Assembly (NCBI RefSeq): GCF_014200605.1
Contig: NZ_JACHCE010000001.1
Location: 682,001 to 746,000, forward strand
DNA from: Pedobacter cryoconitis
Lineage (GTDB): Bacteria; Bacteroidota; Bacteroidia; Sphingobacteriales; Sphingobacteriaceae
Direction of reading: 5' to 3'
DNA length: 64,000 nucleotides
Under the pieces are notes generated by a model that was given only the letters and a program-made list of their open reading frames with translations, ran no database searches and was not told where the DNA came from. The position numbers and the translations under genes are program-made. Positions 26,997 through 37,402 of this stretch are shown one piece after another. Within the stretch, counting starts at the first letter, position 1. Each line of letters begins with the position of its first letter.

Positions 26997-29900
26997 ATGA
27001 TTATAAATTTACTGTCCAAAAAAAAATATACAGTATATCCTCTTCAACCCTTATTCACTCTAAGTTTTCTCTTTATTTTATTATCATTTTATAATATTTC
27101 TACTGCTCAGGGGCAAGGCGGGGCAATTACCCTGACCTGTAAAAATTGTACTGCACAGACCCTATTGATGGAACTGGGCAAACAATCATCCTTTACTTTT
27201 GTGTTCGATCCGGTGCAGATGGGAAAGGTCCAGCTTCAGAATATCAGCTATAATCATTTACCCATAAAACTTGTACTCGAAGACCTGGAAAAGAAGACAA
27301 ATCTTAATTTTTCTATTTTAAATTCAAATATCTCGGTCCGTTTAATTGTAAAGCCTCCGGTAAAAAAGCCGGAGCCGGGAAAAATTACCGGCACAGTCAG
27401 CGATGAGAAAGGAGAGACTTTTCCAGGCGCAAGTATCCGGATAATCGAATTAGGATCAGGTATACAAAGTGCAGTTGATGGTACTTATACAATGTCAATC
27501 CCTCCGGGGACCTATACACTGGAAATCAGTTATATTTCTTACGATACACAAAAAATTACAGGAGTTCAGATTAAAGCAGGTGGGATAACCAAACTGGATA
27601 TCTCCATGAAACCTTCCGCAAATGCATTAAAAGAGGTTGTGGTTACCTCAGGTTATCAGAAAGCTTCAACGGCTGGGTTATATGCAAAGCAAAAAACTGC
27701 GGCTGGAATTACTGATGGTATTTCGGCAGCACAAATTGCCCGTACCCCCGATAATAATGTGGGTGCTATCCTTAAGCGTGTAAGTGGTTTGAATGTTGTA
27801 GATAACCGTTATGTAGTTGTACGCGGATTAAGTGAGCGTTATAACCAGGCTCAAATTGACGGGGTAACACAACCAAGTACAGATATGAACCGCCGTAATT
27901 TCTCCTTTGATGCAATTCCTGCAGAAATGGTGAGTAATATCGTCGTTAATAAGACAGCTACTCCAGATCTGTCTTCTGAATTTGCAGGTGGGCAGGTAAT
28001 TGTAAATACCCTGGATATTCCAGTTCAGGATTTTATGCAGTTTCAGGTTGGTACGGGATATAATACCAATACAATAGGGCAGGATTTTTTACAGGCAGGG
28101 AAAAGGGGTGGAGCTGAATTCTTTGGTTTTATGGATAACAGTCACAAATTACCCTTAGGTTTAAAAAGCTGGAGTCTTAACAATACGCCACCTGATTATA
28201 TCATTACACAGAGTAAAGCCTTTGATGCAGAAGGTTTCAGGCGTTACCGTTATGGTTTTGAGCCGAATCAAAATTATCGTTTTTCTTTTGGCCGGGTTTA
28301 CCCATTGAAAAATGGAGTGAGTTTTGGATTTGTGGGAGGTGCTACACTGCGTAATAGTCAGGAAATCAATGATTTTATAAGCACGAGAGTTGGTTATTCA
28401 CCGTCGGCAATTGACAGTGCGGACATTCGTCAGAATGGGAAAATTTATAAATATAATTCTACATCCAGTGCATTACTGAATGTGGGTGTTCAGGGGAAAG
28501 GATTTAAAATTGGATTTAGAAACATGTATTCTCATGTCTATAGTAATGATTTTATTACTTCTCAGGGCAGAGATCCAAACGATGAATTAGTTACCGCGCC
28601 AGATCGCAGAAGGCAGTTTAATGTTCAGGACCCAAAGAATACCACAGTTTTGCAGCACAAACTGGAAGGAGAGCATACTTTAGGTGAAACCGGAATAAGA
28701 TTAACCTGGAATGGTTCTTATACAAATGTAGTTCAAACGATTAATGACAGACGTAAGTTCACAGCATTGGGTTCTGGCTCTGTAAATGGAGTGCCTTATT
28801 TTCAGCGTTACCTGGTAGCCAGTCCTACTCAAAATGAAGGGGATCCTGATTTCCGCTTGTATACTGATACCAGGGAAAAAGATTATAACTGGGGACTTAA
28901 TTTAAGCAGGTCCTTTGATTTTATGGGGGATAAAACACTCGCTAAAGTAGGTTATAACGGCTTTTATAAGAAAAGAAATCTTTCCAACTACACTGCGGAA
29001 ATTTATAATACACTAAGTGCTGAATTATTTGTTGCGCCTTATGAATATAGTCTGACGCCCGATAAAATAGGCAGTGGCCCCGGACAGGTCTTTTATAGTA
29101 TCCGTGATGATCAGGGAGGACAATTTTCAGGTAAATCCACTTCTCAAAGTGCTTATGCGATGTTGGATCAGCGTCTTTTTAAAAAATTAAGATTGGTATA
29201 TGGAGTTCGTTTTGATGCTTATAAACTCTCCAATACACAATTGAAAAGTAAGGATGGAGAAACAAATACAGATGACAATAAGAAGTTTCTTCCTTCGGTC
29301 AATGTAACTTACAGCATAACCGAAAATATAAATGTCAGAGGATCTTATGCGACAACAGTTGTAAGACCCGATTTCAGGGAAACCTCTGTTTTCAATTTAT
29401 ACGATCCGATTCTGGATGCCAGAATCAGGGGTTCGAATGTGAAAAGTACCAGAATCAATAACGCAGATTTAAGATTTGAATGGTATCCTTCTGCTGGTGA
29501 AATTATTTCTTTATCAGGATTCTATAAGAAATTTGATAAGCCGATTGAGCTTGTATTTATTCAGGACATGGCTGTAGATCAGTATGCTTTCCAAAATCAA
29601 AAATCTGCAGTTAACTACGGGCTGGAAATGGAAATCAGAAAATCCATGGGGTTTATTGCTGATAAACAATGGTTGCGCAATCTTTCTGTTTTTGGAAACG
29701 GCACGATCATTAAATCTAATGTAGTGGCATTGAGTTATGGCGGGAAAGATAATCTGGAAGTTAAAGAAACAAATTCTAAAAGAGCACTTTATGGTCAGTC
29801 TCCCTGGATTATCAATGTCGGAATGTCTTATACCCAGGATAAATATGGTGTGAATGTAGTCTATAACAAATCTGGCTACCGAACAAATACGATACATTTT

Positions 29901-30188
29901 AGCCCTTTACAGATTGAATATGAAATGGGGCGTGATCTGGTTGATTTTCAGGTGTTCACCCGTGTTTTTAAACAAAAAGGAGAGCTGAAATTAAACATTT
30001 CTAATCTTTTAAATGCGCAAACCAGTTTCTATAAAAACTTTGCAGATTATGAAAATGCTGGGGGAGATACACCATACGTCTTGAAGGAAGGGCATAGCGA
30101 TAAATATAAAAAAAGTGACGGGGACAGGATTACTTATCAGGTGAAATCAGGTACGAATGTGAGCATGGCATTTACCTATAAATTCTAG
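26997..30188 (+). CDS. TonB-dependent receptor with STN signalling and carboxypeptidase-like domains
   Basis: A 1063-residue outer-membrane receptor. After a leader with a GLN-rich end (TAQGQG) there is an STN (secretin/TonB N-terminal) domain at ~40-115 (CKNCTAQTLLMELG), a carboxypeptidase regulatory-like domain at ~128-208, a TonB plug at ~210-345 (RTPDNNVGAILKRVSG, VVRGLSERYNQ), and a barrel ending in FTYKF. The STN domain and the preceding sigma/FecR genes make it a signal-transducing receptor. It is not a SusC homologue: no SusD gene follows and the plug differs from SusC proteins. The gene after it encodes a beta-helix lipoprotein, perhaps its surface partner. The ligand is unknown. Confidence 0.92.
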   Translation: MIINLLSKKKYTVYPLQPLFTLSFLFILLSFYNISTAQGQGGAITLTCKNCTAQTLLMELGKQSSFTFVFDPVQMGKVQLQNISYNHLPIKLVLEDLEKKTNLNFSILNSNISVRLIVKPPVKKPEPGKITGTVSDEKGETFPGASIRIIELGSGIQSAVDGTYTMSIPPGTYTLEISYISYDTQKITGVQIKAGGITKLDISMKPSANALKEVVVTSGYQKASTAGLYAKQKTAAGITDGISAAQIARTPDNNVGAILKRVSGLNVVDNRYVVVRGLSERYNQAQIDGVTQPSTDMNRRNFSFDAIPAEMVSNIVVNKTATPDLSSEFAGGQVIVNTLDIPVQDFMQFQVGTGYNTNTIGQDFLQAGKRGGAEFFGFMDNSHKLPLGLKSWSLNNTPPDYIITQSKAFDAEGFRRYRYGFEPNQNYRFSFGRVYPLKNGVSFGFVGGATLRNSQEINDFISTRVGYSPSAIDSADIRQNGKIYKYNSTSSALLNVGVQGKGFKIGFRNMYSHVYSNDFITSQGRDPNDELVTAPDRRRQFNVQDPKNTTVLQHKLEGEHTLGETGIRLTWNGSYTNVVQTINDRRKFTALGSGSVNGVPYFQRYLVASPTQNEGDPDFRLYTDTREKDYNWGLNLSRSFDFMGDKTLAKVGYNGFYKKRNLSNYTAEIYNTLSAELFVAPYEYSLTPDKIGSGPGQVFYSIRDDQGGQFSGKSTSQSAYAMLDQRLFKKLRLVYGVRFDAYKLSNTQLKSKDGETNTDDNKKFLPSVNVTYSITENINVRGSYATTVVRPDFRETSVFNLYDPILDARIRGSNVKSTRINNADLRFEWYPSAGEIISLSGFYKKFDKPIELVFIQDMAVDQYAFQNQKSAVNYGLEMEIRKSMGFIADKQWLRNLSVFGNGTIIKSNVVALSYGGKDNLEVKETNSKRALYGQSPWIINVGMSYTQDKYGVNVVYNKSGYRTNTIHFSPLQIEYEMGRDLVDFQVFTRVFKQKGELKLNISNLLNAQTSFYKNFADYENAGGDTPYVLKEGHSDKYKKSDGDRITYQVKSGTNVSMAFTYKF

Positions 30189-30355
30189 CTTATTATCATT
30201 GTATAATATATGAACTATTAATTTATATGATTATTGTAAATATCTTTTAATCAATTTATTATTAATGAAAACTTAACATATAATAGTCTTTATGAAAACA
30301 CTTGAATATTAACTTTATTATATAATAAAAACCATAAACCATTTTAAAGAAAACA

Positions 30356-31762
30356 ATGAAAAAATTCACAAAACAAGCGCTTGCAATTGTAGCAATTGCC
30401 GCATTCGCAGTCGCAGGCTGTAAAAAAGGGACAGACGGAAATTTTGATCGTTCAAATGGGGCTGGCGGGCCTTTTACAGGAGCGGATTCAGTAATTACCG
30501 GAAACATTTCTGCAAGCAGAACATTGAGCCCAGGAAAAGTTTACAAATTAAAAGGTGTAGTTTATGTGACTGGCGGAGCAAAACTAACCATTAAACCAGG
30601 TACAATTATTACTACAGGAGAAAAGGTAGATTACAAAGTTGATCCATCTACTTCAGTGATTAACTCTATTGCCGGAGTATTAGTAATTACCAGAGGTTCT
30701 TCAATTGATGCAGTAGGTACTCCATCACAACCAATTATCTTTACTTCTCCAAAAGCATCCGGCTCACGTGTTGCAGGTGATTTTGGTGGTGTAATTGTAT
30801 TGGGAAATTCAACTACCAACAAACCATCAACTACAGTTATTGAAGGATTGCCAGGTTATGATGCGAATGGAGTTTCATTAGGAGTTGACCTTACTTATGG
30901 TGGTACTGTTCCTGCTGATAATTCAGGTAAAATCCAGTATGTACGTATTGAGTATGCAGGTTACCTTTTAGCCCCGAATAATGAAATCAATGGTTTAACT
31001 TTAGGTGGAGTTGGATCTGGTACAACTATCGATCACGTACAGGTTTCTTTTGGTGCTGATGATGCTTTTGAATTCTTTGGTGGTACAGTAAATGCAAGTT
31101 ATTTATTAGCTCTTGGTAACGATGATGACGATTTTGATACAGATTTCGGTTATTCAGGTTCTATCAGCTATGCAATCAGTTTAAAAGATCCACAATCAAC
31201 ACATAGTACAAGTGGTGGTGTTTCTGATTCTAACGGAATCGAGTCAGATAACGATGGAGCAAGTTCAGGAGCTTCACCCAGAACAAAACCTACTTATTCA
31301 AACTTTACTTTACTAGGTTATTCAAGTGCAAATACAGGATTACGTGCTGGTAACCGCTGGAGAAGAAATACTGATCTTTCGATCACTAATTCAATCATTG
31401 CTGGTTATAATACAGGTGCTGAATTCCAGAATGAAACTGCAACAACTGCAACTGCAGGTGGTTTCAATAATAATATTGTACACTCATACACTACAGTATT
31501 CAGCCCTGCAACTGCCGTTTCATTAACAGGAAGCACAAATTCTATTTTAGTATCTGCTGATGCTGATGCATTTATCGGATTAGGTATCAGAGGATCAAGA
31601 AACTTAAGTCCTTTCTATACAACAGATCTTGCCAGTGCTTATACTTTCAATAACCTGTTGCCAAGAGATGCATCTGTTACTAAAGGTGCTGTTCTTGCTT
31701 CAAACCTAAGTCAATGGACTTCTGGTTGGGCTAAATTCACTCCTCAGACTTCTCAGGATTAG
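30356..31762 (+). CDS. Beta-helix lipoprotein of unknown function
   Basis: A 468-residue lipoprotein (leader to VAGCKKG). The mature chain is Gly/Ser/Thr/Asn-rich and made of short strand-turn units, for example KLTIKPGTII, GVLVITRGSSI, GGVIVLGN, the pattern of a right-handed parallel beta-helix. An acidic patch GNDDDDFDTDFGYSG at about 260 could bind calcium. It has no catalytic motif I recognise. It lies 167 bp after the TonB receptor, with a strong terminator after it, and is likely a surface-exposed partner of the receptor. The receptor plus beta-helix lipoprotein pair appears to be its own type, but I cannot name it. Confidence 0.72.
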   Translation: MKKFTKQALAIVAIAAFAVAGCKKGTDGNFDRSNGAGGPFTGADSVITGNISASRTLSPGKVYKLKGVVYVTGGAKLTIKPGTIITTGEKVDYKVDPSTSVINSIAGVLVITRGSSIDAVGTPSQPIIFTSPKASGSRVAGDFGGVIVLGNSTTNKPSTTVIEGLPGYDANGVSLGVDLTYGGTVPADNSGKIQYVRIEYAGYLLAPNNEINGLTLGGVGSGTTIDHVQVSFGADDAFEFFGGTVNASYLLALGNDDDDFDTDFGYSGSISYAISLKDPQSTHSTSGGVSDSNGIESDNDGASSGASPRTKPTYSNFTLLGYSSANTGLRAGNRWRRNTDLSITNSIIAGYNTGAEFQNETATTATAGGFNNNIVHSYTTVFSPATAVSLTGSTNSILVSADADAFIGLGIRGSRNLSPFYTTDLASAYTFNNLLPRDASVTKGAVLASNLSQWTSGWAKFTPQTSQD

Positions 31763-31782
31763 TATTTAAATTTTATTTCTAA

Positions 31783-31826
31783 GAAAAAGCAGCTTCCCTT
31801 CTATAAGGGACTGCTTTTTCATTATT
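31783..31826 (+). terminator. Strong two-stem terminator after the beta-helix gene
   Basis: GAAAAAGCAG (31783-31792) and CTGCTTTTTC (31811-31820) form a 10-bp stem, with an inner CCCTT/AAGGG stem (31796-31800, 31805-31809). The T-run is part of the right arm. The hairpin ends only 14 bp before the next ATG at 31835. Confidence 0.75.
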
Positions 31827-31834
31827 CAGACTCT

Positions 31835-32560
31835 ATGAGAATAACCTTTTACTTCATCTTATTTATGCTGATCATCACTGGAGTTTCATCGTGCTCTAAA
31901 GGTGATTTAATAAAAGACCCGGCATTCGGAAGTATATCGATCAGTGATTTTACTTCGAAAAAAGTGACTGTTATTGAAGGAGAAAATAATCAATTACCAG
32001 TTTTAGGCGAAACCGTCAGTCTGCTTTCAGGAAATAACCGATTTCGGTTCTATGATGACAAAACGTTATTATTAGATACTTCGTTGAAAATTGAACCTTT
32101 CAAAAAACATAAATATTTTATACTCAGGCCAAATAATCAATCTGTTCTCCGGGTATTTGATGACTCTCTTAATGGATTTAATCAAGAGACATTTCCCACA
32201 GCAGGTTCAGTGAAAATCAGCCTGGCTAATTTTTCTAAATCATTGCCAGACAAGGTCAATGTTTATATTACGACTACCACCTATAGAGCTCCTGCAACAG
32301 AGGAAATAAAGGTTGGTGAAATTCTTAAGGTTTCAGGATCATTTTCAGGATTTAAAACAATGCTGACCGGAAAAGATCAGTTTCTGAAACCTATAAAAGA
32401 ATTTACACTGACTATAAAAGATTCAAATGATCAGGCTGTATTATTTACTGTTCCCCTGGTTTTACCAGTAGAAACGGCAACTGTATATCTTCTCTATCTG
32501 GAAGATAAAACAGGTGTTACCAAGCCTGATATCAGGGCTACGCTATTAATGAGCAAATAA
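31835..32560 (+). CDS. Lipoprotein of unknown function (DUF4397-like)
   Basis: A 241-residue lipoprotein (leader to VSSCSKG). The mature part is beta-rich, possibly two immunoglobulin-like domains; the first half, with repeated short strands and a FRFYDD turn, loosely recalls DUF4397, but I would not insist on it. It lies between the beta-helix gene and the MBG-repeat giant, 38 bp before the latter. The transcript is apparently separated from the receptor pair by a terminator only 14 bp upstream. Confidence 0.65.
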   Translation: MRITFYFILFMLIITGVSSCSKGDLIKDPAFGSISISDFTSKKVTVIEGENNQLPVLGETVSLLSGNNRFRFYDDKTLLLDTSLKIEPFKKHKYFILRPNNQSVLRVFDDSLNGFNQETFPTAGSVKISLANFSKSLPDKVNVYITTTTYRAPATEEIKVGEILKVSGSFSGFKTMLTGKDQFLKPIKEFTLTIKDSNDQAVLFTVPLVLPVETATVYLLYLEDKTGVTKPDIRATLLMSK

Positions 32561-32598
32561 TGCTCTCCTGCAACCGACTTATCTTAAACTTATTATAG

Positions 32599-35500
32599 AT
32601 GAAAAATCTTTTACTCTTTTTACTTATTTTATTTTCTACCCAGGTATTTGGGCAAGGGCCTAAGCTTGAAATGCTGATATTCCCCAGGTACATTGAAGGG
32701 GGGGCTTATGCACGTAATGGTATTCCATATGTTTACAGAGCTAAAATAACCGGGCTCAAGCCAAATAAAACTTACAGGTATGAAAATAACCTGGTTACCA
32801 CCACTACTGTTTCTGATGCCGCTGGATTTTACCTGTATCTGCTTCCGTCCGCTAATGTCATTCCGGGTACATCCGGACATGTAAGCGGAGACTTCTACAG
32901 GCCGCCATTGGAAAGATCAAAAATCAAAAATGGATCTCCTGTAAGAGGACAGCTTATTTCAGATTACGGAGTCCTGACAGCTGATGCCGCGGGAAATTAT
33001 ACAGGATGGTTTATCCAGGAGACTGTTAAAACTGAAGGAATGAATCCTGATCAGAATTTATTTCTGAGAATATCGCTAAATGATCCTGATGCTGCTGACC
33101 CCGCAGTGATTGCCTATAAATTGCATTCGCCTCAGACAGAGCCTTTAACTATTCTGAGTATGGATGTTGATGACCAGGGTTTTCCGGGAGCCGGAACGGC
33201 GATCCGCAGTACGGCCGCAGCCAATGGAATTGCTAAAAACCTGGTATTTCTTTATGACAATGTTGAAGGAACGGGGCGTCCTGTTGCAGGAACTTTAATT
33301 GAAGATGATGGTGTAGCTTCAGCAAAAGCAGATGACTTCTCAGGACTTTCTCCATTTTATTTTAGAAATGTAAACGGTAACCCCGGCACATGGGGTGCAA
33401 TGGTCTTAAGTGATGACCAGAAAGGAATCCGTCGTATTGAGCAGCGTAATTTAGCAGATGGTTCATTGGCAGGCTATAATACTTCTGCTGATGGTTCCTG
33501 GGCTAATGGTTTAAACGCAGGTGGCCAGGTTTCAACAATTTCGTCTAACCTTGGTTCCGGGGCTGATGGAACCCAGGCACTGGTTCTTGATGGAACCAAA
33601 GTCACACTTGCACTGGCGAAAACACCTCAAACCTTAACTTTTACCAATACCTTCCCGGCTACCTATAAAGTCGGAGATCCTGATTTCACACTTACAGCAA
33701 ATAGTAGCGCAGGTTTAACTGCTTTTCAATATACCGTAGCTCCGGCTGGAATTCTTCAGCTTACAGGCAGCACTGTAAAAATAATTGGAGGAGGAACGGC
33801 AATAATCACGCTGACTGAACCTGGAAATACAACTGTAGAACCGGGAATAACAACAAAAAGTATTACTGTTACCGCTGCTTCGCAAACAATTACGGGTTTG
33901 CCAGCCACATTTTCACCAGTTTATGGCGACGCAAATATAACGCTGTCCGCAACCGGAGGGGCCAGTGGAAACCCGGTAACCTATACTTCAGATGATCCCA
34001 CGATTGCCGGAATTACAGCTGGTAATCAGTTAGTTATTAAAAAATCAGGTAATGTAATCATCAGGGCGAATCAATTGGGAAATGCAAATTACTCTCCGGC
34101 TACCGAAGTAATCAGCACATTAACTATTGCAAAGGCTACGCTTGATGTTATTGCACAAGACAAAACCAAAACATACGGCGCAGTAAATCCGGCAGCTACA
34201 TTCACTTATGGTACTTTTAAAGGTACAGATGACGCAACTGCTATAACAGGTACTCCATTATTAACGATTCAGGCAGACGGAACTTCTGTAGCAGGAGTAT
34301 ATGATATACTGGTGGATGTTGCAGGGCTGACTTCCGATAAATATACTTTTAACCCTGTAAAAGGAAAATTGACTATCCTGGCTAAAGCTAACCAGGTGAT
34401 TACCCTGAATAATTTTCCTGCTGCTGCAACTTACGGAGATCAGCCGATAATTTTTCAGGCAACCAGTAACACTGCTAATCCAATTACATTTTCGAGTTCC
34501 AACCCTGATGTTGCAATCGTTGAAAAGGACATAGTAGGAGAGTGGACCGTGAAAATTATTGGTGCAGGAGAGGTCGGTATTATAGCCTTACAAGCAGAAG
34601 ATGCTACTTATGGACCGGCAACAGCCAGTCAGCATATCAGTATTGCGAAAGTACCTTTAAAGGTTATTGCAGAAGATAAATCTAAACTTACAGGAGAAAA
34701 TGACCCTGTGTTCACTGCACGTTACGAAGGTTTTGTAAATGCAGATGATGCCGGCAAATTAACCGGTACAATTGTATTTACCAAACAAGCAAACGGAAAC
34801 GGATTTTCGATTATCCCTTCAGGTTTAACCTCAGCAAATTATATAATCACTTTTGTAAATGGAAAACTAACAGAAGGAAGTATTGCTTTTACCCCTGTCA
34901 ATAAAATCTATGGAGATGCGGCCTTTGATCCGGGAGCGATCAGTTCGGGCGGTACGCCAACCTATACTGTTGCAGATCCGGCTATAGCTATAGTTAATTC
35001 TGCGGGCCTGCTGGAAATCAAAGGTGCAGGCGCTACTACGCTAACAGCAACATTCACTTCGGGGGCTATTGCTACAACAACGCTTACTGTAAGTCAGAAA
35101 ACAGCAGTAATTACAGCCAATCCTCAAACCCGGATATACGGACAGGCTAATCCTGCACTGACAGTGAATTACAGTGGCCTCGCTTATGGCGAAACAGAGA
35201 GTGTTTTAACCGTAAAACCACAAGTCTCAACGCTGGCAACCGTAAATTCTGCGGTGGGTACTTATGCAATTAATGCAGTTGCTGCGGTAGCTTCGAATTA
35301 TAAATTCAGTTATCAGCAAGGTGTATTGACCATCGAAAGAGCTCCGCTTTCAGTTCAGGCGGACGACAAATCTAAGACATACGGGCAGGCTAATCCTGAA
35401 CTTACCTTAACTTATGCAGGTCTGGCCGCTCAGGATAATATAGCCAGTTTAAACCTGCAAACAGTAATCGCGACGACTGTAACTGCTGCTTCGGGCGCAG

Positions 35501-37350
35501 GTACCTATCCGGTAACAGTTTCAGGTCTGACAGCGACTACAAATTACCTGGTTAGTTACCAGCCGGGGGTATTAACGGTCAATCCGGCATCATTAAATAT
35601 TAAAGCTGATAATGCAGAGCGCGGGGCCGGACAAGCTAATCCGGTTTTTACCTTTACTTATACCGGTTTTGTTAACACAGACCAGGCTACCAGTCTGACT
35701 GCAGCCCCAATCGCTACAACAACTGCAACAGCAACCTCCGGTAAAGGAACTTATCCGATTACCGTAAGTAACGCTGCAGCTGCAAACTATACCATTACCT
35801 ATAGCCCCGGACAATTATTTATCAAAGGCTTACCAGTAATCACTTATGCTAACTTGCCGGCGGTAACTTATGGAGATTCAAATCTTGATCCTGCAGCTAC
35901 TTCCGATTCGGGTGTGCAGCCGGTATATACCTCAGATAATCCAGCCATTGCCAGTATTGAGAATGGCAGGGTGAAAATCACAGGTACGGGAACAGTAAAT
36001 ATTACCGCTTCTTTTGCAGCAACGGCTGATTATGTCGCTGCTGTATTAACCAGACCACTTGTCGTTGCCAAAAGAACATTGATTGTCAGGGCAGCTAATA
36101 AAGCCAGGTTATACGGACAATCAAACCCGGTCTTAACAGCTACTTATGATGGTTTTGTTAATGGAGAAACTCTGGCAACTGCAGTATCTGCACCAGCTTT
36201 GCTGACTACAACTGCTCAGCCCTTGTCTCCTTCAGGAACTTATACAATTTCAGGCAGCGGAGCTTCTGCACTGAATTATATGATCAGTTATGAATCAGGC
36301 ATCTTATCAGTTGATAAAGCGGTATTAAATATAACTGCAGATAATAAAACAAGGATTTTTGGAATTGATAATCCTGTCTTCACTTTTAAATACAGCGGTT
36401 TTGTAAATGCCGAAGGAGAATCTGTCATACAGAATCCACCATTAGCTTCCACTGTTGCAGTTAAAAACTCTGCTGCGGGTACTTATCCGATTGTATTATC
36501 AGGTGCTTCGGCAGCAAACTATACCTTTAATTATATAAACGGTGTATTGACGGTTACTTCCACCACCAGAACCATTACCCTGGATGCCATCAGTACAAAA
36601 TTTGTAGGTGATGCTGATTTTACGCCCGATGCAGTACTGACCAGTGGTGAAACACCTGTATTCAGTAGTGCTGACCCTGCAATTGCAACCATAGTGGATA
36701 ATAAAATTCATTTGGCAGGTGCTGGAAATGTAATGATCACAGCCACTGCTCCGGTTAATCCAAACTATGCGACCACACCATCGGCAAATCGTTTACTGGT
36801 GGTTAGTAAAGTGGAGCAAACCATTACTTTCGACAACATACCAGTCCTGCAGCTTAATGGAACTTATGCTTTGAAAGCCACTTCGAGTTCAGGTTTGCCA
36901 GTAACATTTACGATAGCCCGTCCAGATTTGGTTGCATTAACAGGTAATCAGATTAAAGGGTTAAGAATAGGTAAAACGCAGGTCACTGCAATTCAGCCGG
37001 GAAATAACCGCTATGCTGCTGCCAGAATAATCGTACAGGATGTACAGATTACAGATGCGGCAGGTGAAGCTATAAAGATTCATCCGGCACTTTCCATTAA
37101 CGGAGATGGAGTCAATGAATTCCTTTCCATCGATGGAATAAAGGACTTTCCACTGAACAAGGTGACGATTATCAACCGCAATGGTCTTAAAGTATTTGAT
37201 ATAGAAGGATATGATAACGATCAGCATGTATTTCTGGGTAAATCAAAATCGGGAGAAAACCTGCCTCAGGGTACATATTTCTGTCTGATTGAATATCAAA
37301 CAGATAGCCATGTAAAACATAAAACGGGTTATTTTATCCTGAAGTACTAA
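32599..37350 (+). CDS. MBG-repeat giant surface protein with T9SS type-B C-terminal domain
   Basis: A 1583-residue secreted protein. After a leader ending VFGQ and an N-terminal region of about 320 residues, at least seven MBG domains recur (marks such as KTYGAVNP, RIYGQANP, KTYGQANP, RLYGQSNP, RIFGIDNP, each followed by a GF/GL turn). Immunoglobulin-like units with YGD and SSADPAIA type turns alternate with them. The last ~85 residues are a gliding-motility/CHU_C sorting domain (SINGDGVNEFL, VTIINRNGLKVFD, LPQGTYFCLI), the type-B signal for the type IX secretion system. A PorP/SprF gene follows, the usual partner of type-B cargo. Likely an adhesin or matrix protein. Internal repeats are similar but not identical. 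Confidence 0.9.
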   Translation: MKNLLLFLLILFSTQVFGQGPKLEMLIFPRYIEGGAYARNGIPYVYRAKITGLKPNKTYRYENNLVTTTTVSDAAGFYLYLLPSANVIPGTSGHVSGDFYRPPLERSKIKNGSPVRGQLISDYGVLTADAAGNYTGWFIQETVKTEGMNPDQNLFLRISLNDPDAADPAVIAYKLHSPQTEPLTILSMDVDDQGFPGAGTAIRSTAAANGIAKNLVFLYDNVEGTGRPVAGTLIEDDGVASAKADDFSGLSPFYFRNVNGNPGTWGAMVLSDDQKGIRRIEQRNLADGSLAGYNTSADGSWANGLNAGGQVSTISSNLGSGADGTQALVLDGTKVTLALAKTPQTLTFTNTFPATYKVGDPDFTLTANSSAGLTAFQYTVAPAGILQLTGSTVKIIGGGTAIITLTEPGNTTVEPGITTKSITVTAASQTITGLPATFSPVYGDANITLSATGGASGNPVTYTSDDPTIAGITAGNQLVIKKSGNVIIRANQLGNANYSPATEVISTLTIAKATLDVIAQDKTKTYGAVNPAATFTYGTFKGTDDATAITGTPLLTIQADGTSVAGVYDILVDVAGLTSDKYTFNPVKGKLTILAKANQVITLNNFPAAATYGDQPIIFQATSNTANPITFSSSNPDVAIVEKDIVGEWTVKIIGAGEVGIIALQAEDATYGPATASQHISIAKVPLKVIAEDKSKLTGENDPVFTARYEGFVNADDAGKLTGTIVFTKQANGNGFSIIPSGLTSANYIITFVNGKLTEGSIAFTPVNKIYGDAAFDPGAISSGGTPTYTVADPAIAIVNSAGLLEIKGAGATTLTATFTSGAIATTTLTVSQKTAVITANPQTRIYGQANPALTVNYSGLAYGETESVLTVKPQVSTLATVNSAVGTYAINAVAAVASNYKFSYQQGVLTIERAPLSVQADDKSKTYGQANPELTLTYAGLAAQDNIASLNLQTVIATTVTAASGAGTYPVTVSGLTATTNYLVSYQPGVLTVNPASLNIKADNAERGAGQANPVFTFTYTGFVNTDQATSLTAAPIATTTATATSGKGTYPITVSNAAAANYTITYSPGQLFIKGLPVITYANLPAVTYGDSNLDPAATSDSGVQPVYTSDNPAIASIENGRVKITGTGTVNITASFAATADYVAAVLTRPLVVAKRTLIVRAANKARLYGQSNPVLTATYDGFVNGETLATAVSAPALLTTTAQPLSPSGTYTISGSGASALNYMISYESGILSVDKAVLNITADNKTRIFGIDNPVFTFKYSGFVNAEGESVIQNPPLASTVAVKNSAAGTYPIVLSGASAANYTFNYINGVLTVTSTTRTITLDAISTKFVGDADFTPDAVLTSGETPVFSSADPAIATIVDNKIHLAGAGNVMITATAPVNPNYATTPSANRLLVVSKVEQTITFDNIPVLQLNGTYALKATSSSGLPVTFTIARPDLVALTGNQIKGLRIGKTQVTAIQPGNNRYAAARIIVQDVQITDAAGEAIKIHPALSINGDGVNEFLSIDGIKDFPLNKVTIINRNGLKVFDIEGYDNDQHVFLGKSKSGENLPQGTYFCLIEYQTDSHVKHKTGYFILKY

Positions 37351-37359
37351 CTCTTAACA

Positions 37360-37380
37360 GGCCGGAATTTAATCCGGCCT
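37360..37380 (+). terminator. Hairpin between the MBG giant and PorP/SprF genes
   Basis: GGCCGGA (37360-37366) and TCCGGCC (37373-37379) pair around a 6-base AT loop, between the giant's stop and the PorP/SprF ATG at 37403. The tail is only TTATC, so it is probably a weak or partial terminator. Confidence 0.45.
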
Positions 37381-37402
37381 TATCAAAATATAAAACAGCT
37401 AT

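Noticed and set aside
29514..29897. A 127-residue minus-strand frame within the TonB receptor gene
   Set aside because: It is antisense to barrel strands of a full-length receptor and has no family match that I can see.
34150..36420. Tandem repeats in the MBG giant taken as a CRISPR or assembly artefact
   Set aside because: The repeats are protein domains of about 80-100 residues that diverge at the DNA level, with no constant DNA repeat or spacers.
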